From Chitinophagaceae bacterium (GTDB lineage Bacteria; Bacteroidota; Bacteroidia; Chitinophagales; Chitinophagaceae), in assembly GCA_023957155.1 (NCBI GenBank), contig JAMLHK010000004.1, positions 186,001 to 250,000 on the forward strand: a DNA stretch of 64,000 nucleotides. Direction: 5' to 3'. Under the pieces are notes generated by a model. That model did no database searches, was not told the DNA's origin, and saw only the letters and a list, made by a program, of their open reading frames with translations. Position numbers and translations under genes: made by a program. This document shows, piece by piece, positions 36,588 to 46,449 of the stretch (positions are counted from its first letter, which is position 1; the number at the start of each line of letters is the position of its first letter).

Positions 36588-37952
36588 TCATCCTCTCAAA
36601 TGATATGCTTTGGGCTGTACAAAAGCACGTATACCCATATAGGATAAGGTTGCACCCAACCCCGAACTTTTGCGCCCCGACCAGGGAAGCCCCGCACTCA
36701 CCCTGTCGCAACAGTTCCAGTACACCGTACCGGTGTCCATCTGTTTCATCACGTCTTCCGCTCGCTTAAAATCTTTGGAATACACCGCCGCAGTAAGTCC
36801 GTATGGCGTATCCTTCATCAGCTGCACGGCTTCCTGATCGTCCTTAACCTTTTGAATACCGATAACCGGCCCAAAAGACTCCTCTGTCATCAGCTTCATT
36901 TTATGATTGGCATTAACCACAACCGTTGGAGGAAAGAAATACCCGGATTGCTGAAGAGGTCCGCCGCCAAGGAGCAATTTCCCCCCATTTTCTTTTGCAT
37001 CGTCTACCTGCTGCATCAAAAAATCAATTTGTTCCTTTCTGCTCAATGGCCCTATTTCTGTGGCTTTGTCAAGCGGGTTTCCTATCGCTAATTTTTTTGC
37101 CTTTGATACAAAAGTATCAATAAACCGATCGTACACGTTTTCGTGTACATATATACGTTCTACAGCACAGCAACTCTGTCCGTTATTATATACTGCACCT
37201 TCCAGCGCCGCTTCTGCCACACTATCTATATCTTCCACATCGTCCATTACATACAGCGGGTCTTTACCCCCAAGCTCTAACTGAACAGGAACCAATTTTG
37301 AAGCTGTATGTTCGGCTATATATCTGCCGGTTCGATAACTTCCCGTAAAAAAATAGCCGTTTAAAGGTAATTCCAGCAAAGCCTGTCCTGCCATACCTTT
37401 TCCTATAACAATCTGGAAAACATCTTCGGGTATACCTGCCTGGTATAATAAACGCTGTATATGCAAGCCGGTTAGCGTAGCATATTCAGATGGTTTGTAC
37501 ATTACGCCATTACCACCAATAAGCGCGGGTATAAAAACATTTACTCCCACGAGATAGGGATAGTTCCACGCAGAAATATTAGCAATAATACCTAAAGGTT
37601 CATATACGATCTTCTCCCGTGTGGCATCTTCTTCTGTTATCCATTCATCCGCCAGCCACCTGTCCGAATTTTTAATAAAATATTCTATTCTTTTTCGTGC
37701 ACCGTTCAGCTCATTATACGATTGCTGAAGCGGCTTACCCACTTCCATAGTAAGGGTTTTTGACAGGGTATCTTTCTCTTCATCCAGTAAGGCATAAAAT
37801 CTTTCAATACACGTGATCCTTTTTTTCAGGGGCACTGCTGCCCAGGATGGCTGTCCTTCCTTAAGCGACTGAAACTTCTTTAAAATTGCTTCGGGCGAAT
37901 CTTCTGCAATATCCTGTATCACTTCTTCTGTAGCGGGATTAATGATCTGCAT
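36588..37952 (-). CDS. NAD(P)-dependent aldehyde dehydrogenase
   Basis: The 454-residue protein is a full aldehyde dehydrogenase: FTGSYRTGR for cofactor binding, QLELGGKDPLYV with the general-base Glu, and NNGQSCCAVERIYV with the catalytic Cys. It resembles the succinate-semialdehyde or gamma-glutamyl-aminoaldehyde dehydrogenase type (GabD/PuuC-like). It is the last gene of a minus-strand cluster with a gamma-glutamyl hydrolase, an alcohol dehydrogenase and a GS-like ligase, where it would oxidise the gamma-glutamylated aldehyde. The gap to the upstream gene is 111 bp. Confidence 0.9.
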   Translation of the reverse strand: MQIINPATEEVIQDIAEDSPEAILKKFQSLKEGQPSWAAVPLKKRITCIERFYALLDEEKDTLSKTLTMEVGKPLQQSYNELNGARKRIEYFIKNSDRWLADEWITEEDATREKIVYEPLGIIANISAWNYPYLVGVNVFIPALIGGNGVMYKPSEYATLTGLHIQRLLYQAGIPEDVFQIVIGKGMAGQALLELPLNGYFFTGSYRTGRYIAEHTASKLVPVQLELGGKDPLYVMDDVEDIDSVAEAALEGAVYNNGQSCCAVERIYVHENVYDRFIDTFVSKAKKLAIGNPLDKATEIGPLSRKEQIDFLMQQVDDAKENGGKLLLGGGPLQQSGYFFPPTVVVNANHKMKLMTEESFGPVIGIQKVKDDQEAVQLMKDTPYGLTAAVYSKDFKRAEDVMKQMDTGTVYWNCCDRVSAGLPWSGRKSSGLGATLSYMGIRAFVQPKAYHLRG

Positions 37953-38063
37953 ACTCTTTTTATTTTAAGATAAAAGGTGTAAGGCATAGGACAGAAACGG
38001 ATGTAACAGGATACAGGCAACGAAGTATTAGTTACTGTAATTTATAATACCTCTTACCACGTA

Positions 38064-38771
38064 TTACTGTCTTCCCCGGACGGCTTCCACAAAAGCTGCC
38101 CGGATATTCTTTACAAATTTACTATCCTGATCGTTCATTCTTTCAGGATGCCACTGCACCAGGCATAAGAATGGAGCTGTCTTCGGGTCTCTTCTTTCCA
38201 GGGCCTCCACAACGCCATCAGGCGACAATGCCGACACAATTAATCCATCGCCAATATCATCGGCCGCCTGGTGGTGATTGCTGTTTATTATTCCATTTTC
38301 CGCTCCGGTTACCTGATGCAGCCAGGAATTAGGGTCTGCCTGTACAGCATGATAGCGGTCGGTATCATCCGGCAATTTGGAATGGTTGAATTTACCCCCG
38401 CGCGGGATATCCGGGATGAGCGTGCCGCCAAAAAAAACATTGGCAATCTGCAATCCCCTGCAAATACCCAGCACGGGAACAGCATTGGCTTCGGTATACT
38501 TCAGTATCTCTAATTCAAACGCATCCCTCTTTTCGCTCACATCATCTTCATAACAATACTTAAATAACTCGGGACGGTTATAAAAACGCGGATGCACATC
38601 TTCGCCGCCGGTTAGCACAATTCCGCCACAGGCTTTTAGCGCATCCGGGTCATGACTGTCAGCGCTAAGCCGAACCACGGTCACACCATCACTGTGCGCC
38701 AGTATCCAGTTGGCATAGTTCGCATATTTACTACAATCGGTAACCCCTATAACTAATTTCGGATCCGGCAT
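38064..38771 (-). CDS. Gamma-glutamyl-amine hydrolase, PuuD-like class I amidotransferase
   Basis: The 235-residue product is a class I glutamine-amidotransferase-like hydrolase. The nucleophile elbow is GICRGLQIAN (Cys104) and the His-Glu pair lies in QWHPERM. In the Puu pathway PuuD releases GABA from gamma-Glu-GABA; here the analogous product depends on the amine used. The ATG overlaps the upstream dehydrogenase stop as TAATG (1-nt overlap), so the two are translationally coupled. Confidence 0.88.
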   Translation of the reverse strand: MPDPKLVIGVTDCSKYANYANWILAHSDGVTVVRLSADSHDPDALKACGGIVLTGGEDVHPRFYNRPELFKYCYEDDVSEKRDAFELEILKYTEANAVPVLGICRGLQIANVFFGGTLIPDIPRGGKFNHSKLPDDTDRYHAVQADPNSWLHQVTGAENGIINSNHHQAADDIGDGLIVSALSPDGVVEALERRDPKTAPFLCLVQWHPERMNDQDSKFVKNIRAAFVEAVRGRQ

Positions 38772-39919
38772 TACAATGCTTTTAAATACAATTGTTTGAA
38801 ATCTTCTCTTGACACCGGCTTGGGATTATTGGGGTGGGCGAAGTCTGCAAAAGCCATGTCTGCCAGGGTATCAATATGCTCTTCCTTTACACCGATATCC
38901 CGCAGGCGATGGGGAATATTCACACTGGTATTCAGATCAAATAAATACTGTACTACGGCATCTCCCGTTTCTTCTTTCAATTCAAATACCCGGGCCATTT
39001 GCCGGAATTTGTTTTCAAATCCGGCAATATTAAATTCCATACCGTAAGGAATATTAACGGCATTGGCCAGACCATGATGCGTGTCAAGCAACGAGGAAAG
39101 CGGGTGGGCAAGGGAATGTACCACACCCAGCCCTTTTTGAAATGCAATGGCTCCCATCATAGAGCCCAGCAACATTTTACTCCTGGATTCCAGGTCCGGC
39201 TTGTTGGTAGCCCGTTCAAGCGATTCATGGATCAGGCGCATACCTTCAAGCGCTATACCATCACACATCGGATGATAGTTTTTAGCAAGAAAGGCTTCCA
39301 TATTATGAGTTAAGGCATCCATACCGGTGGCCGCAGTTATCGCTGCCGGAATATTCATTGTTAATACAGGATCAGCAAAAACAATTTTAGCCATCAGCTT
39401 GGGTGAAAATAAAATCCTCTTCCGGTGCGTTTCATCATCGGCTATTATAGCACTCCGACCAACTTCACTTCCGGTACCGGATGTTGTAGGCACTGTTACG
39501 AAAAGAGGAACATCATTGGTAACATATATATCACCCCCGATGAGATCATCATACTTAAAAAGATCTTCCCTGTGATTGATCCTAAGCAGGATAGCCCGTG
39601 CCACATCCAGCCCCGCACCACCTCCGATACCAATTACCGCATCCCTCCCGGTTGCATCCCACTGGTCTACCCCTTTATACACATCAGACTTTACGGGATT
39701 TTTATGGATATCTGAAAAAACTTCTGCCGCTATATTGTTATTGGCAAGATCAGTAAGAATATCTTTAAAGAAAGGCAATTGCGCTACGTTGGGATCAGTA
39801 ACAATCAGGGGCGCCTTTACATTATTGGCTTTTAAATAAGCCGGTAATTCTTTAATCACATTCGCACCAAAACGAATGGTAGTCGGAAAATTAAACTGGT
39901 GAATTTTTTCGAATGACAT
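38771..39919 (-). CDS. Iron-containing alcohol dehydrogenase
   Basis: The 382-residue protein belongs to the group III (Fe) alcohol dehydrogenases. The cofactor loop is IGIGGGAGLDVAR, with Ala where many members have Ser, then TTSGTGSEVG. Metal ligands are in THNMEAFLAKNYHP, GLGVVHSLAHPL and DTHHGLANAV. In this cluster it would oxidise an alcohol group on a gamma-glutamylated amino alcohol to the aldehyde. It sits between the GS-like ligase (106 bp) and the coupled PuuD-like gene. Confidence 0.9.
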   Translation of the reverse strand: MSFEKIHQFNFPTTIRFGANVIKELPAYLKANNVKAPLIVTDPNVAQLPFFKDILTDLANNNIAAEVFSDIHKNPVKSDVYKGVDQWDATGRDAVIGIGGGAGLDVARAILLRINHREDLFKYDDLIGGDIYVTNDVPLFVTVPTTSGTGSEVGRSAIIADDETHRKRILFSPKLMAKIVFADPVLTMNIPAAITAATGMDALTHNMEAFLAKNYHPMCDGIALEGMRLIHESLERATNKPDLESRSKMLLGSMMGAIAFQKGLGVVHSLAHPLSSLLDTHHGLANAVNIPYGMEFNIAGFENKFRQMARVFELKEETGDAVVQYLFDLNTSVNIPHRLRDIGVKEEHIDTLADMAFADFAHPNNPKPVSREDFKQLYLKAL

Positions 39920-40025
39920 ATAATGAATTTGAAATTTCAGATTTGAGATTTGAAATGAAGGAAGCTTGACATTGATGGCTCGTTAAGACATTTACCGCTG
40001 ATTGCCCAAAGCTGATAGCTCACCC

Positions 40026-41396
40026 CTAAATAATCTCCAGGTACCTCCTCAGCTCCCAATCCGTGACCACTTTTGAGAACTGGCGCCATTCCCATTCCCG
40101 GGTACCGGTAAAATGAGCTACAAACTCTTCTCCGAATAATTCTTTGGCTAAAGAGGACTGTTTCATTGCCTGGGTAGCATCCCATAAGCTGGAAGGTAAT
40201 ATACCGTTCTTTTTATCGGAATAACCGTTACCGGTAGTCGGGGGTACCTGTAGTTTCATTTTATTGCGTACGCCATATAGTCCGGACGCCAGGCATGCCG
40301 CCATAGCCAGATAAGGATTAGAATCAGAACCCACCACTCTCGTTTCAAGCCGGGCCGATTTTTCTCCCGAAGGCAATGCCCGCAGCGCTGTAGTACGATT
40401 GTCTATAGCCCATGTAATAGTAGTAGGAGCCCAGGCACCTTCCACTAATCTTTTATAACTATTAACCGTAGGCGCATACATGGGGAGAATATAAGGCAGA
40501 CAATGCAACTGCCCGGCCATATAGCTCTCCATTAAAGAACTGATACCGGTTTTAGTCTTCTTGTCAAAGAACAAATTGGTCTTCTCATCCGATGACCACA
40601 GACTCTGGTGAACATGACCGCTACAACCGGGTAAATTTTCGCTGAACTTGGCCATAAAAGTGGGCAGCACTCCATGCCGGTGACCAATTTCTTTTACCCC
40701 GCTCTTAAATAAGACCGCCCTGTCGGCTGCTTCCAGGATACCCGAATACGTAATGGCTGCTTCATATACCCCCGGGCCGGTTTCCGTATGAAGTCCTTCA
40801 AGCGGAACATCAAACTTTTTCAGCAGATCAAACAGATCATGAAAAAAAGCGCTGTGCTGTGAGGCACGCAATACGGAATAGCCAAACATTCCATTTGTCA
40901 TGGGCCGGATATCGCGGAACTTACCGGAATATAGCTCAGCCGTATTATCCTGCAGGTTAAACCATTCAAATTCCTGCGAACAAAAAGCAACAAAACCTTC
41001 CTCCTTTGCCTGCACGTCTATTTTTTTCAATAAACTCCTCGGGCAAACCGAAATACAGTTCCCCTTACTATCGCCAAAATCAGCCAGGAAAAAAGGCAGA
41101 TCATTTTCCCAGGGTATCCGCCGCAAGGTTTGAATATCTATTACTGCAGTAGCATCGGGATAACCGGTATGCCAGCCCGTAACGGTAGCGTTATCATAAG
41201 CTACATCAGAGGAGTCCCAGCCAAAAACCACATCGCAAAAGCCGAAACCGCTGCCCGCTATAGATTTAAACTTATCAAAGCTGATGACTTTACCACGCAA
41301 GACCCCGTCAAGGTCAGTTATGGCTAATTTTACTTTTTGAATGTTTTGATCAGAGAGCTGCTGAAGAAGCTGAGTTACTGTTATTTTCTGCGACAT
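40026..41396 (-). CDS. Glutamine synthetase-like gamma-glutamyl amide ligase
   Basis: The product is a class I-like glutamine synthetase homologue, 456 residues from the ATG at 41396; a longer start (41471) adds a poor hydrophobic leader. It carries NSYKRLVEGAWAPTTITWAI-like and ARLETRVVGSDSNPYLAMA signatures for glutamate and ATP binding, and NPYLAMAACLASGLYG. Homologues such as PuuA, IpuC and GlnA4 join glutamate to amines rather than ammonia. It heads the minus-strand cluster and lies 28 bp after a consensus promoter. The partner gene set suggests an amino alcohol substrate; see findings. Confidence 0.88.
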   Translation of the reverse strand: MSQKITVTQLLQQLSDQNIQKVKLAITDLDGVLRGKVISFDKFKSIAGSGFGFCDVVFGWDSSDVAYDNATVTGWHTGYPDATAVIDIQTLRRIPWENDLPFFLADFGDSKGNCISVCPRSLLKKIDVQAKEEGFVAFCSQEFEWFNLQDNTAELYSGKFRDIRPMTNGMFGYSVLRASQHSAFFHDLFDLLKKFDVPLEGLHTETGPGVYEAAITYSGILEAADRAVLFKSGVKEIGHRHGVLPTFMAKFSENLPGCSGHVHQSLWSSDEKTNLFFDKKTKTGISSLMESYMAGQLHCLPYILPMYAPTVNSYKRLVEGAWAPTTITWAIDNRTTALRALPSGEKSARLETRVVGSDSNPYLAMAACLASGLYGVRNKMKLQVPPTTGNGYSDKKNGILPSSLWDATQAMKQSSLAKELFGEEFVAHFTGTREWEWRQFSKVVTDWELRRYLEII

Positions 41397-41423
41397 GCAC
41401 AATTTTTTTACAAAAAATAAAAC

Positions 41424-41451
41424 CAAATATAGCTTATAAGAGGAACACCAA
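41424..41451 (-). promoter_or_regulatory. Promoter of the gamma-glutamylation cluster
   Basis: On the minus strand TTG (41449-41451) is followed by TATATTTG (41424-41431) after 17 bp, close to the Bacteroidota consensus. Transcription starting near 41418 gives a leader of about 22 nt before the ATG at 41396, which supports that start over the one at 41471. Confidence 0.5.
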
Positions 41452-41567
41452 ATCAACCAGAGCAACATCACGATTCAGAGCGGCCACAGGAGTTAGCGAA
41501 ATTATAGCTATTATTTAAAACAATAGAAGAAAAAATAAAATTCGCCGGAATTTATTAAATTGGATGT

Positions 41568-43283
41568 ATGAAAAACACCCTGATCTGCATGCTAACCTTA
41601 TGCTGTGCCTTTCGTGTATTTGCACAGCAGCCCTCCCCGTACGATGTGCTGTTGAGCGAAATCATGGCCATCCCTCCAACAACAGGCTCTCCGCTACCGG
41701 ACAGCAAATATCTTGAGCTCTATAATGCTTCGGCTACGGCATACGACCTTTTTGAATGGAAGATCGGCGATGGAAGTAACACCGCCGTTATCAAAGAGCA
41801 TTTTATACTACACCCCGACAGCTTTGTTATCATTTGCCCTGCCGGGAGTGTCCGGCTTCTTGCCGCATTCGGACCGGCTATCGGCGTTAGCCGCTTCCCC
41901 ACGCTCCGGGTTAACGGGGACCTGCTCTGGCTCTTATCCGAAGAAAACAAGGTAATTCATGCCGTACAATATAACCGGAGCTGGTATAAAAACGAAGTGA
42001 AAAGCACCGGTGGCTGGTCGTTAGAAATGATAGACACAAAAAATCCCTGCAGCGGCAGCACAAACTGGGATGCCAGCAAAAATACCAGGGGCGGAACACC
42101 CGGGTCAGCTAACTCCGTTGCTTCCGCCAACAGGGATACTACACCACCGCAATTGCTTCGCTCCTATACAACCGGAAACCGGCACATCATGCTGGTATTT
42201 GATGAACCTTTGGACAGCCTGCAGGCAGCAAAAAAGGAAAATTTTTTATGCAGCGACAATATCATTATTGAAGAAGCTGTACCCCAGGCGCCTTTCTTCC
42301 ATACGATACTCCTGAAAACGAACACGCCACTTACAAAAAATAAAATATATACCCTGGAGGCTAAAAGTATATACGATTGCAGCGGTAACCTTATCAGCAA
42401 CCGGACTGCCGTCAGAACAGGGCTGGACGAAATGGCTGAGACCGGGGACATCGTCATTAATGAAATCCTGTTTAACCCCAGGGTAAACGGATCTGACTAT
42501 GTTGAACTGTATAACCGCAGTGCACGTATCATCAATGCCAAAACGTTATATATCGCCAACAGGAATAGCGCCGGGAACCTGAACAGCTTAAAATTGCTGC
42601 AGGACGAAGATCTCCTGATCTTCCCCGGAGATTATATTGTTGTAACAGACCATGCCGAGGCAGTTAAACAACAATACGTAGTGAAAAACCCTGAAGCCAT
42701 AATAGAAGTACCTGCCATGCCTTCTTACCCCAATACCTCCGGCACGGTTGTTTTACTCCACACCAATGGAGAAATAATGGACGAGGTCCGATACGATGAA
42801 AAATGGCACTTTGACCTTATTAAAAACAATACGGGAGTAGCCCTGGAAAGAATAGACTTCAACCAGCCGGCACAAAATAAAGACAACTGGCATTCTGCCG
42901 CTGCCAGCACCGGATATGGAACGCCAACCTATCAAAACTCGCAGTTCAGGTCAACAGAACAGCTACAGGGAGAAATCAGCATTAGCCCGCGTGTATTTTC
43001 ACCGGATAATGACGGGCGTGATGATTTCCTCACCCTGTCTTACCGTTTTTCCGAACACGGTTATGTATGCAATATCACCATATTTGATACGAAGGGGCGA
43101 ACCATCCGCTACCTGGTACGGAATGGTATTTGCGGAACGGAAGGCTATTTCAGATGGGACGGACTGGATGAAAGAAATCAACAAACCGGTATGGGTATCT
43201 ACATTATTTTAACCGAGGTGTATAACCTGAATGGCAAAACAAGAAAATTTAAACAGGCAGTAACATTAGCCAGGAGCAGATAA
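41568..43283 (+). CDS. Secreted lamin-tail-domain protein with gliding-motility-like C-terminus
   Basis: The 571-residue product has a signal peptide (about residues 1-19, ending FAQQ). It appears to hold two lamin-tail-domain-like beta modules (about 24-150 and 285-400), each with the pattern K/Y-x-E-L-Y-N. The C-terminal about 100 residues, with FSPDNDGRDDF and Y-x-V-N-I-x-I-F-D-x-x-G-R, resemble the CHU_C / gliding-motility C-terminal module found in type IX secreted proteins. A surface or secreted protein is inferred. It is divergent from the GS-like gene and 138 bp before the aminotransferase gene. Confidence 0.8.
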   Translation: MKNTLICMLTLCCAFRVFAQQPSPYDVLLSEIMAIPPTTGSPLPDSKYLELYNASATAYDLFEWKIGDGSNTAVIKEHFILHPDSFVIICPAGSVRLLAAFGPAIGVSRFPTLRVNGDLLWLLSEENKVIHAVQYNRSWYKNEVKSTGGWSLEMIDTKNPCSGSTNWDASKNTRGGTPGSANSVASANRDTTPPQLLRSYTTGNRHIMLVFDEPLDSLQAAKKENFLCSDNIIIEEAVPQAPFFHTILLKTNTPLTKNKIYTLEAKSIYDCSGNLISNRTAVRTGLDEMAETGDIVINEILFNPRVNGSDYVELYNRSARIINAKTLYIANRNSAGNLNSLKLLQDEDLLIFPGDYIVVTDHAEAVKQQYVVKNPEAIIEVPAMPSYPNTSGTVVLLHTNGEIMDEVRYDEKWHFDLIKNNTGVALERIDFNQPAQNKDNWHSAAASTGYGTPTYQNSQFRSTEQLQGEISISPRVFSPDNDGRDDFLTLSYRFSEHGYVCNITIFDTKGRTIRYLVRNGICGTEGYFRWDGLDERNQQTGMGIYIILTEVYNLNGKTRKFKQAVTLARSR

Positions 43284-43421
43284 CCGTGTTTTTAAAACAA
43301 TTTTAAGCATAATACCGACCTTTACCGTATAAAACCACCGGGTGCAGGTAAAGCGTGAATGAAAATATCCAGCTTTCAGATTTCTGCAACCGGGTAATTA
43401 TATTATATCTTATACAATCTG

Positions 43422-44606
43422 ATGGTGAACCAACGACAACTTTTTTTACAGCACGTAGCACAAACTTCACCCGCCCCGCTCGCATTGGAAATTGTAAAAG
43501 CAGAAAAATCCACTTTGTATGATGTGAATGGTAAGCCATTTACTGACCTGATTGCGGGCATAAGTGTTTGCAATATCGGCCATCGTCATCCCGCAGTTAT
43601 AGAAGCGATCAAAAAGCAGTTAGATCAATACCTGCACTTACTGGTATACGGCGAATTAGTTGAAACACCCCAGGTAGCTTATGCTCATCTTCTTACCCGG
43701 CATTTGCCGGAAGCGCTCAACTCGGTATATTTTACCAACTCCGGCGCCGAAGCTACAGAAGGTGCAATGAAATTAGCCAAACGATACACCGGGAGAACCC
43801 AGATCATTGGATTTCACCAATCTTACCACGGATCAACGCAGGGCGCATTAAGTATCATGGGGGACGAAACCTGGCGTAATGCATTTCGTCCTTTATTACC
43901 GGGGATCCTGCAGCTGAATTATAATTCATACGAAGACCTGGAATTGATCACCACATCAACTGCCTGTGTTATTGCAGAAACCGTACAGGCAGAGCGGGGT
44001 GTCGTTGTTCCCGATAAAAAATGGATACAGGCTCTGCGGAAAAAATGTACGGAAACCGGTTGTTTGCTGGTATTAGATGAAATTCAAACCGGTTTCGGAA
44101 GAACAGGAAGCCTGTGGGGATTTGAACAGATGCAGGTTACACCCGATATCGTTTTACTCGGGAAAGCCATAGGCGGAGGGATGCCTTTGGGCGCTTTTAT
44201 TGCTGACAAAAAAATCATGTGGAGCCTTGCCAGCAATCCTGTTCTCGGGCATATTACCACCTTTGGCGGCCACCCGGTTAGTTGTGCTGCCGGATTGGCT
44301 GCTTTGAAAGTTTTACTGGAAGAAGATATCATTAGCCACGTAAAATCTAAAGCATCACTTTTTCTTTCCTCATTGAAACATCCTCAAATCAAAGCTGTAC
44401 GTTCTGCGGGCTTACTGATTGCTGTTGAATTTGAAAACTTCGGGAAGAACAAAGCTGTCATTGACCGGTGCATTGAAGACGGGGTACTTACAGACTGGTT
44501 CCTGTTTGCCCCGGAGTGTATGCGCATCGCCCCTCCGCTCAATATCAGCGATGATGAGATCCGTAAAGCCTGCGAAAGCATTATTAACGCCATCAATAAC
44601 ATATAA
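43422..44606 (+). CDS. Class III pyridoxal-phosphate aminotransferase
   Basis: The 394-residue product belongs to the class III aminotransferases (ornithine/GABA/acetylornithine group). It has YFTNSGAEATEGAMKLAKRY with PLP phosphate contacts, LVLDEIQTGFGRTG (metal-free PLP-binding Asp) and LLGKAIGGGMPLGAF with the Schiff-base Lys. The amino donor is not resolved. It lies across the divergent lamin-tail gene from the gamma-glutamylation cluster, so a functional link is possible but unproven. Confidence 0.9.
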   Translation: MVNQRQLFLQHVAQTSPAPLALEIVKAEKSTLYDVNGKPFTDLIAGISVCNIGHRHPAVIEAIKKQLDQYLHLLVYGELVETPQVAYAHLLTRHLPEALNSVYFTNSGAEATEGAMKLAKRYTGRTQIIGFHQSYHGSTQGALSIMGDETWRNAFRPLLPGILQLNYNSYEDLELITTSTACVIAETVQAERGVVVPDKKWIQALRKKCTETGCLLVLDEIQTGFGRTGSLWGFEQMQVTPDIVLLGKAIGGGMPLGAFIADKKIMWSLASNPVLGHITTFGGHPVSCAAGLAALKVLLEEDIISHVKSKASLFLSSLKHPQIKAVRSAGLLIAVEFENFGKNKAVIDRCIEDGVLTDWFLFAPECMRIAPPLNISDDEIRKACESIINAINNI

Positions 44607-44722
44607 CCGCTTCAGCATTACCGGAAGCAGACAAAAAAGTGAAATCAGGGTGCTACAGCCCGGTTACCGTTGGGTTTTGAAAATAAATGTAATACATTCA
44701 CACTTCCGGGAATAAATAAAGT

Positions 44723-45190
44723 ATGAACGATAACAAAACAGTTGTTGAAAATTTTTATACTGCTTTTCAGCATTTAGATGCAGCAGGAATGAATGTATGC
44801 TATAGAGAGGATATCATTTTCAGCGACCCCGTTTTCGGTTTATTAAAGGCCGATGAAGTGAAAGCGATGTGGGAAATGCTTTGCGCTAATGCAAAAGATT
44901 TTTCACTCCACTTTTCAGATATTGAACTGCTGGATGAAGAGTATGCCACCTGCAAATGGAATGCGTCTTATACTTTTTCCCGGACCGGGCGAAAGGTAAC
45001 CAACCATATCAAAGCTTTTATGCGTTTAAAAGACGGGAAAATCATTGAGCATAGTGATGCTTTCCGGCTCAGCGCCTGGCTTGCCCAGGCCTTTGGCTGG
45101 AAAGGGATCCTGTTTGGCTGGACGGGCTTTATGAAAAGGGCGATACAAAAAGAGGCGAGGAAAAATTTATTGAAGTATATGGATAGGTAG
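44723..45190 (+). CDS. NTF2-like (SnoaL-type) protein
   Basis: The 155-residue protein shows the NTF2-like cone fold: an N-terminal helix pair with VVENFYTAFQHLDAAGMNVC, then beta strands through CKWNASYTFSRTGRKVT and LKDGKIIEHSDAF, with the conserved terminal Asp-Ala-Phe. Such proteins include small enzymes and binding proteins; no specific activity is evident. It is a single gene upstream of the insertion sequence, with a gap of 89 bp to the element. Confidence 0.8.
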   Translation: MNDNKTVVENFYTAFQHLDAAGMNVCYREDIIFSDPVFGLLKADEVKAMWEMLCANAKDFSLHFSDIELLDEEYATCKWNASYTFSRTGRKVTNHIKAFMRLKDGKIIEHSDAFRLSAWLAQAFGWKGILFGWTGFMKRAIQKEARKNLLKYMDR

Positions 45191-45271
45191 GAATGTGGAA
45201 ATGTGAAGATGTGGAAATTATAGCCTGGCATTTTCGTTTTAACGATTTTCAGGTTTCCCTATTGAACCATT

Positions 45272-45279
45272 TTTAAATG
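45272..45279. repeat. Left 8-bp target-site duplication
   Basis: TTTAAATG lies exactly next to the left end of the insertion sequence and is repeated at 46548-46555, consistent with the 8-9-bp duplications of IS256-family insertions. Confidence 0.85.
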
Positions 45280-45473
45280 GGTAATGTACTGAAAAATGGT
45301 TGGTGATTTTTTGGCTAAAAGTTGTTATAATGCCGCTGCTAATCTGACGAGGACATAAGCTCTGGTGGAGACCAACTTATCAGCAATAAGATTAGTGCTT
45401 ATACTGAAAATGGGAGCAGCAGTATTGTTGCTCCTTTTATACATTTTCTGGCAAGCCCTATGGCTCAAAAAAC

Positions 45474-46443
45474 TCATTTTTCGTTAGAAAAATAAACGTA
45501 CCATTTAATGAAGTTGATCCTGTTTTTAGGCGTAAGCCCCCTGTGTAAGTCCAGGTGATTTTTAAGATGGCTAAAGTAACCTTCAATGCCATTTGTTGTT
45601 TTCGGGATTCCTGGGTTTTGCAGATAATGAAACATATTGGGCAAAGCCCTTTTTATGGTAAAATAAGAGCGTCTTAGCAGTTTATGGGTATACCAATACC
45701 GTTTGGTCTCTTCCCTGAATGTTTTTTCATTGATATACTCCTTGTGTGTGCTGTACCACTCATGAAGCTCTTTCACCCAAAACAACTTATCGTTTTCTGT
45801 TTTTATTTTGAGAAGCATTAAAACCAGACTACGGAGCTGCTACCCTGCTTCATGTCTGGGGTAGCGTGTAAGCCACAGCAGGCACATACGTTGAATATGT
45901 ACAAGGCAACGTTGAACAATAACATCCGGTACAGATTTTTTGATGGCTTTTAATATGCTTTTATGCCCATCGGTAGTAATACTTTCCAATTGCACACCCA
46001 GGAGGATCAGGTTATCTAAATCTTCTTTGATCTCTGTGTAATGTTCCCCATCAGAAAACCTGATTAACTGCGTATAACCATCCAGATCATCTTGGTAAGC
46101 CAGCAGGCAAAACCGGTTAAAATAAGTGGCATCCATCCGAAGATTTACACCCTGCCGCTTGATGATTTTTATTCTCGGTGCCTGTTCAAGTAATACATAA
46201 AAAGTACGCTGAAGCGTGTCTATTGAGTAGCCGCTGTCTCTTGATAAGGTCTTATAGGTTTGCCGCTCAAGTACCCATTTTTTAAACCAGACAAACCTGT
46301 TCTTTATCCGCTGGCCCTTCCTGTTTTGAGTGAATAGAATCCCACAGTTACAGCACTTAAATCGCTGCTTGCCCTGCCGCTTACCCCAACGAATTACGTC
46401 CAGATAACCGCAGGCCCAACATCGCTTTTTTTGAAGATTTCAT
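45474..46443 (-). pseudogene. IS256-like transposase, variant zinc-binding type, two lesions
   Basis: A single frame runs through the element with two breaks. The N-terminal part encodes a zinc ribbon (RCWACGY and FKCCNCGILFTQ), a helix-turn-helix-like region and MDATYFNRF, then the catalytic core. An in-frame TAG at 45840-45842 interrupts it after RYPRHEAG; the frame continues QLRSLVLMLL to a stop at 45474 and includes TTNGIEGYFSHLKNH, with the last acidic catalytic residue. Near the start, an A7 run (46426-46432) puts the ATG at 46443 out of frame; six A would give MKSSKKRCWACGY. This resembles the zinc-binding variant of IS256 transposases. Confidence 0.85.
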
Positions 46444-46449
46444 AAAAAG

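Noticed and set aside
46426-46432. A7 run in the transposase start as a -1 ribosomal frameshift site
   Set aside because: The frame that fits needs +1 (one base fewer), which a standard -1 slip would not supply; no stimulatory structure was seen after it.
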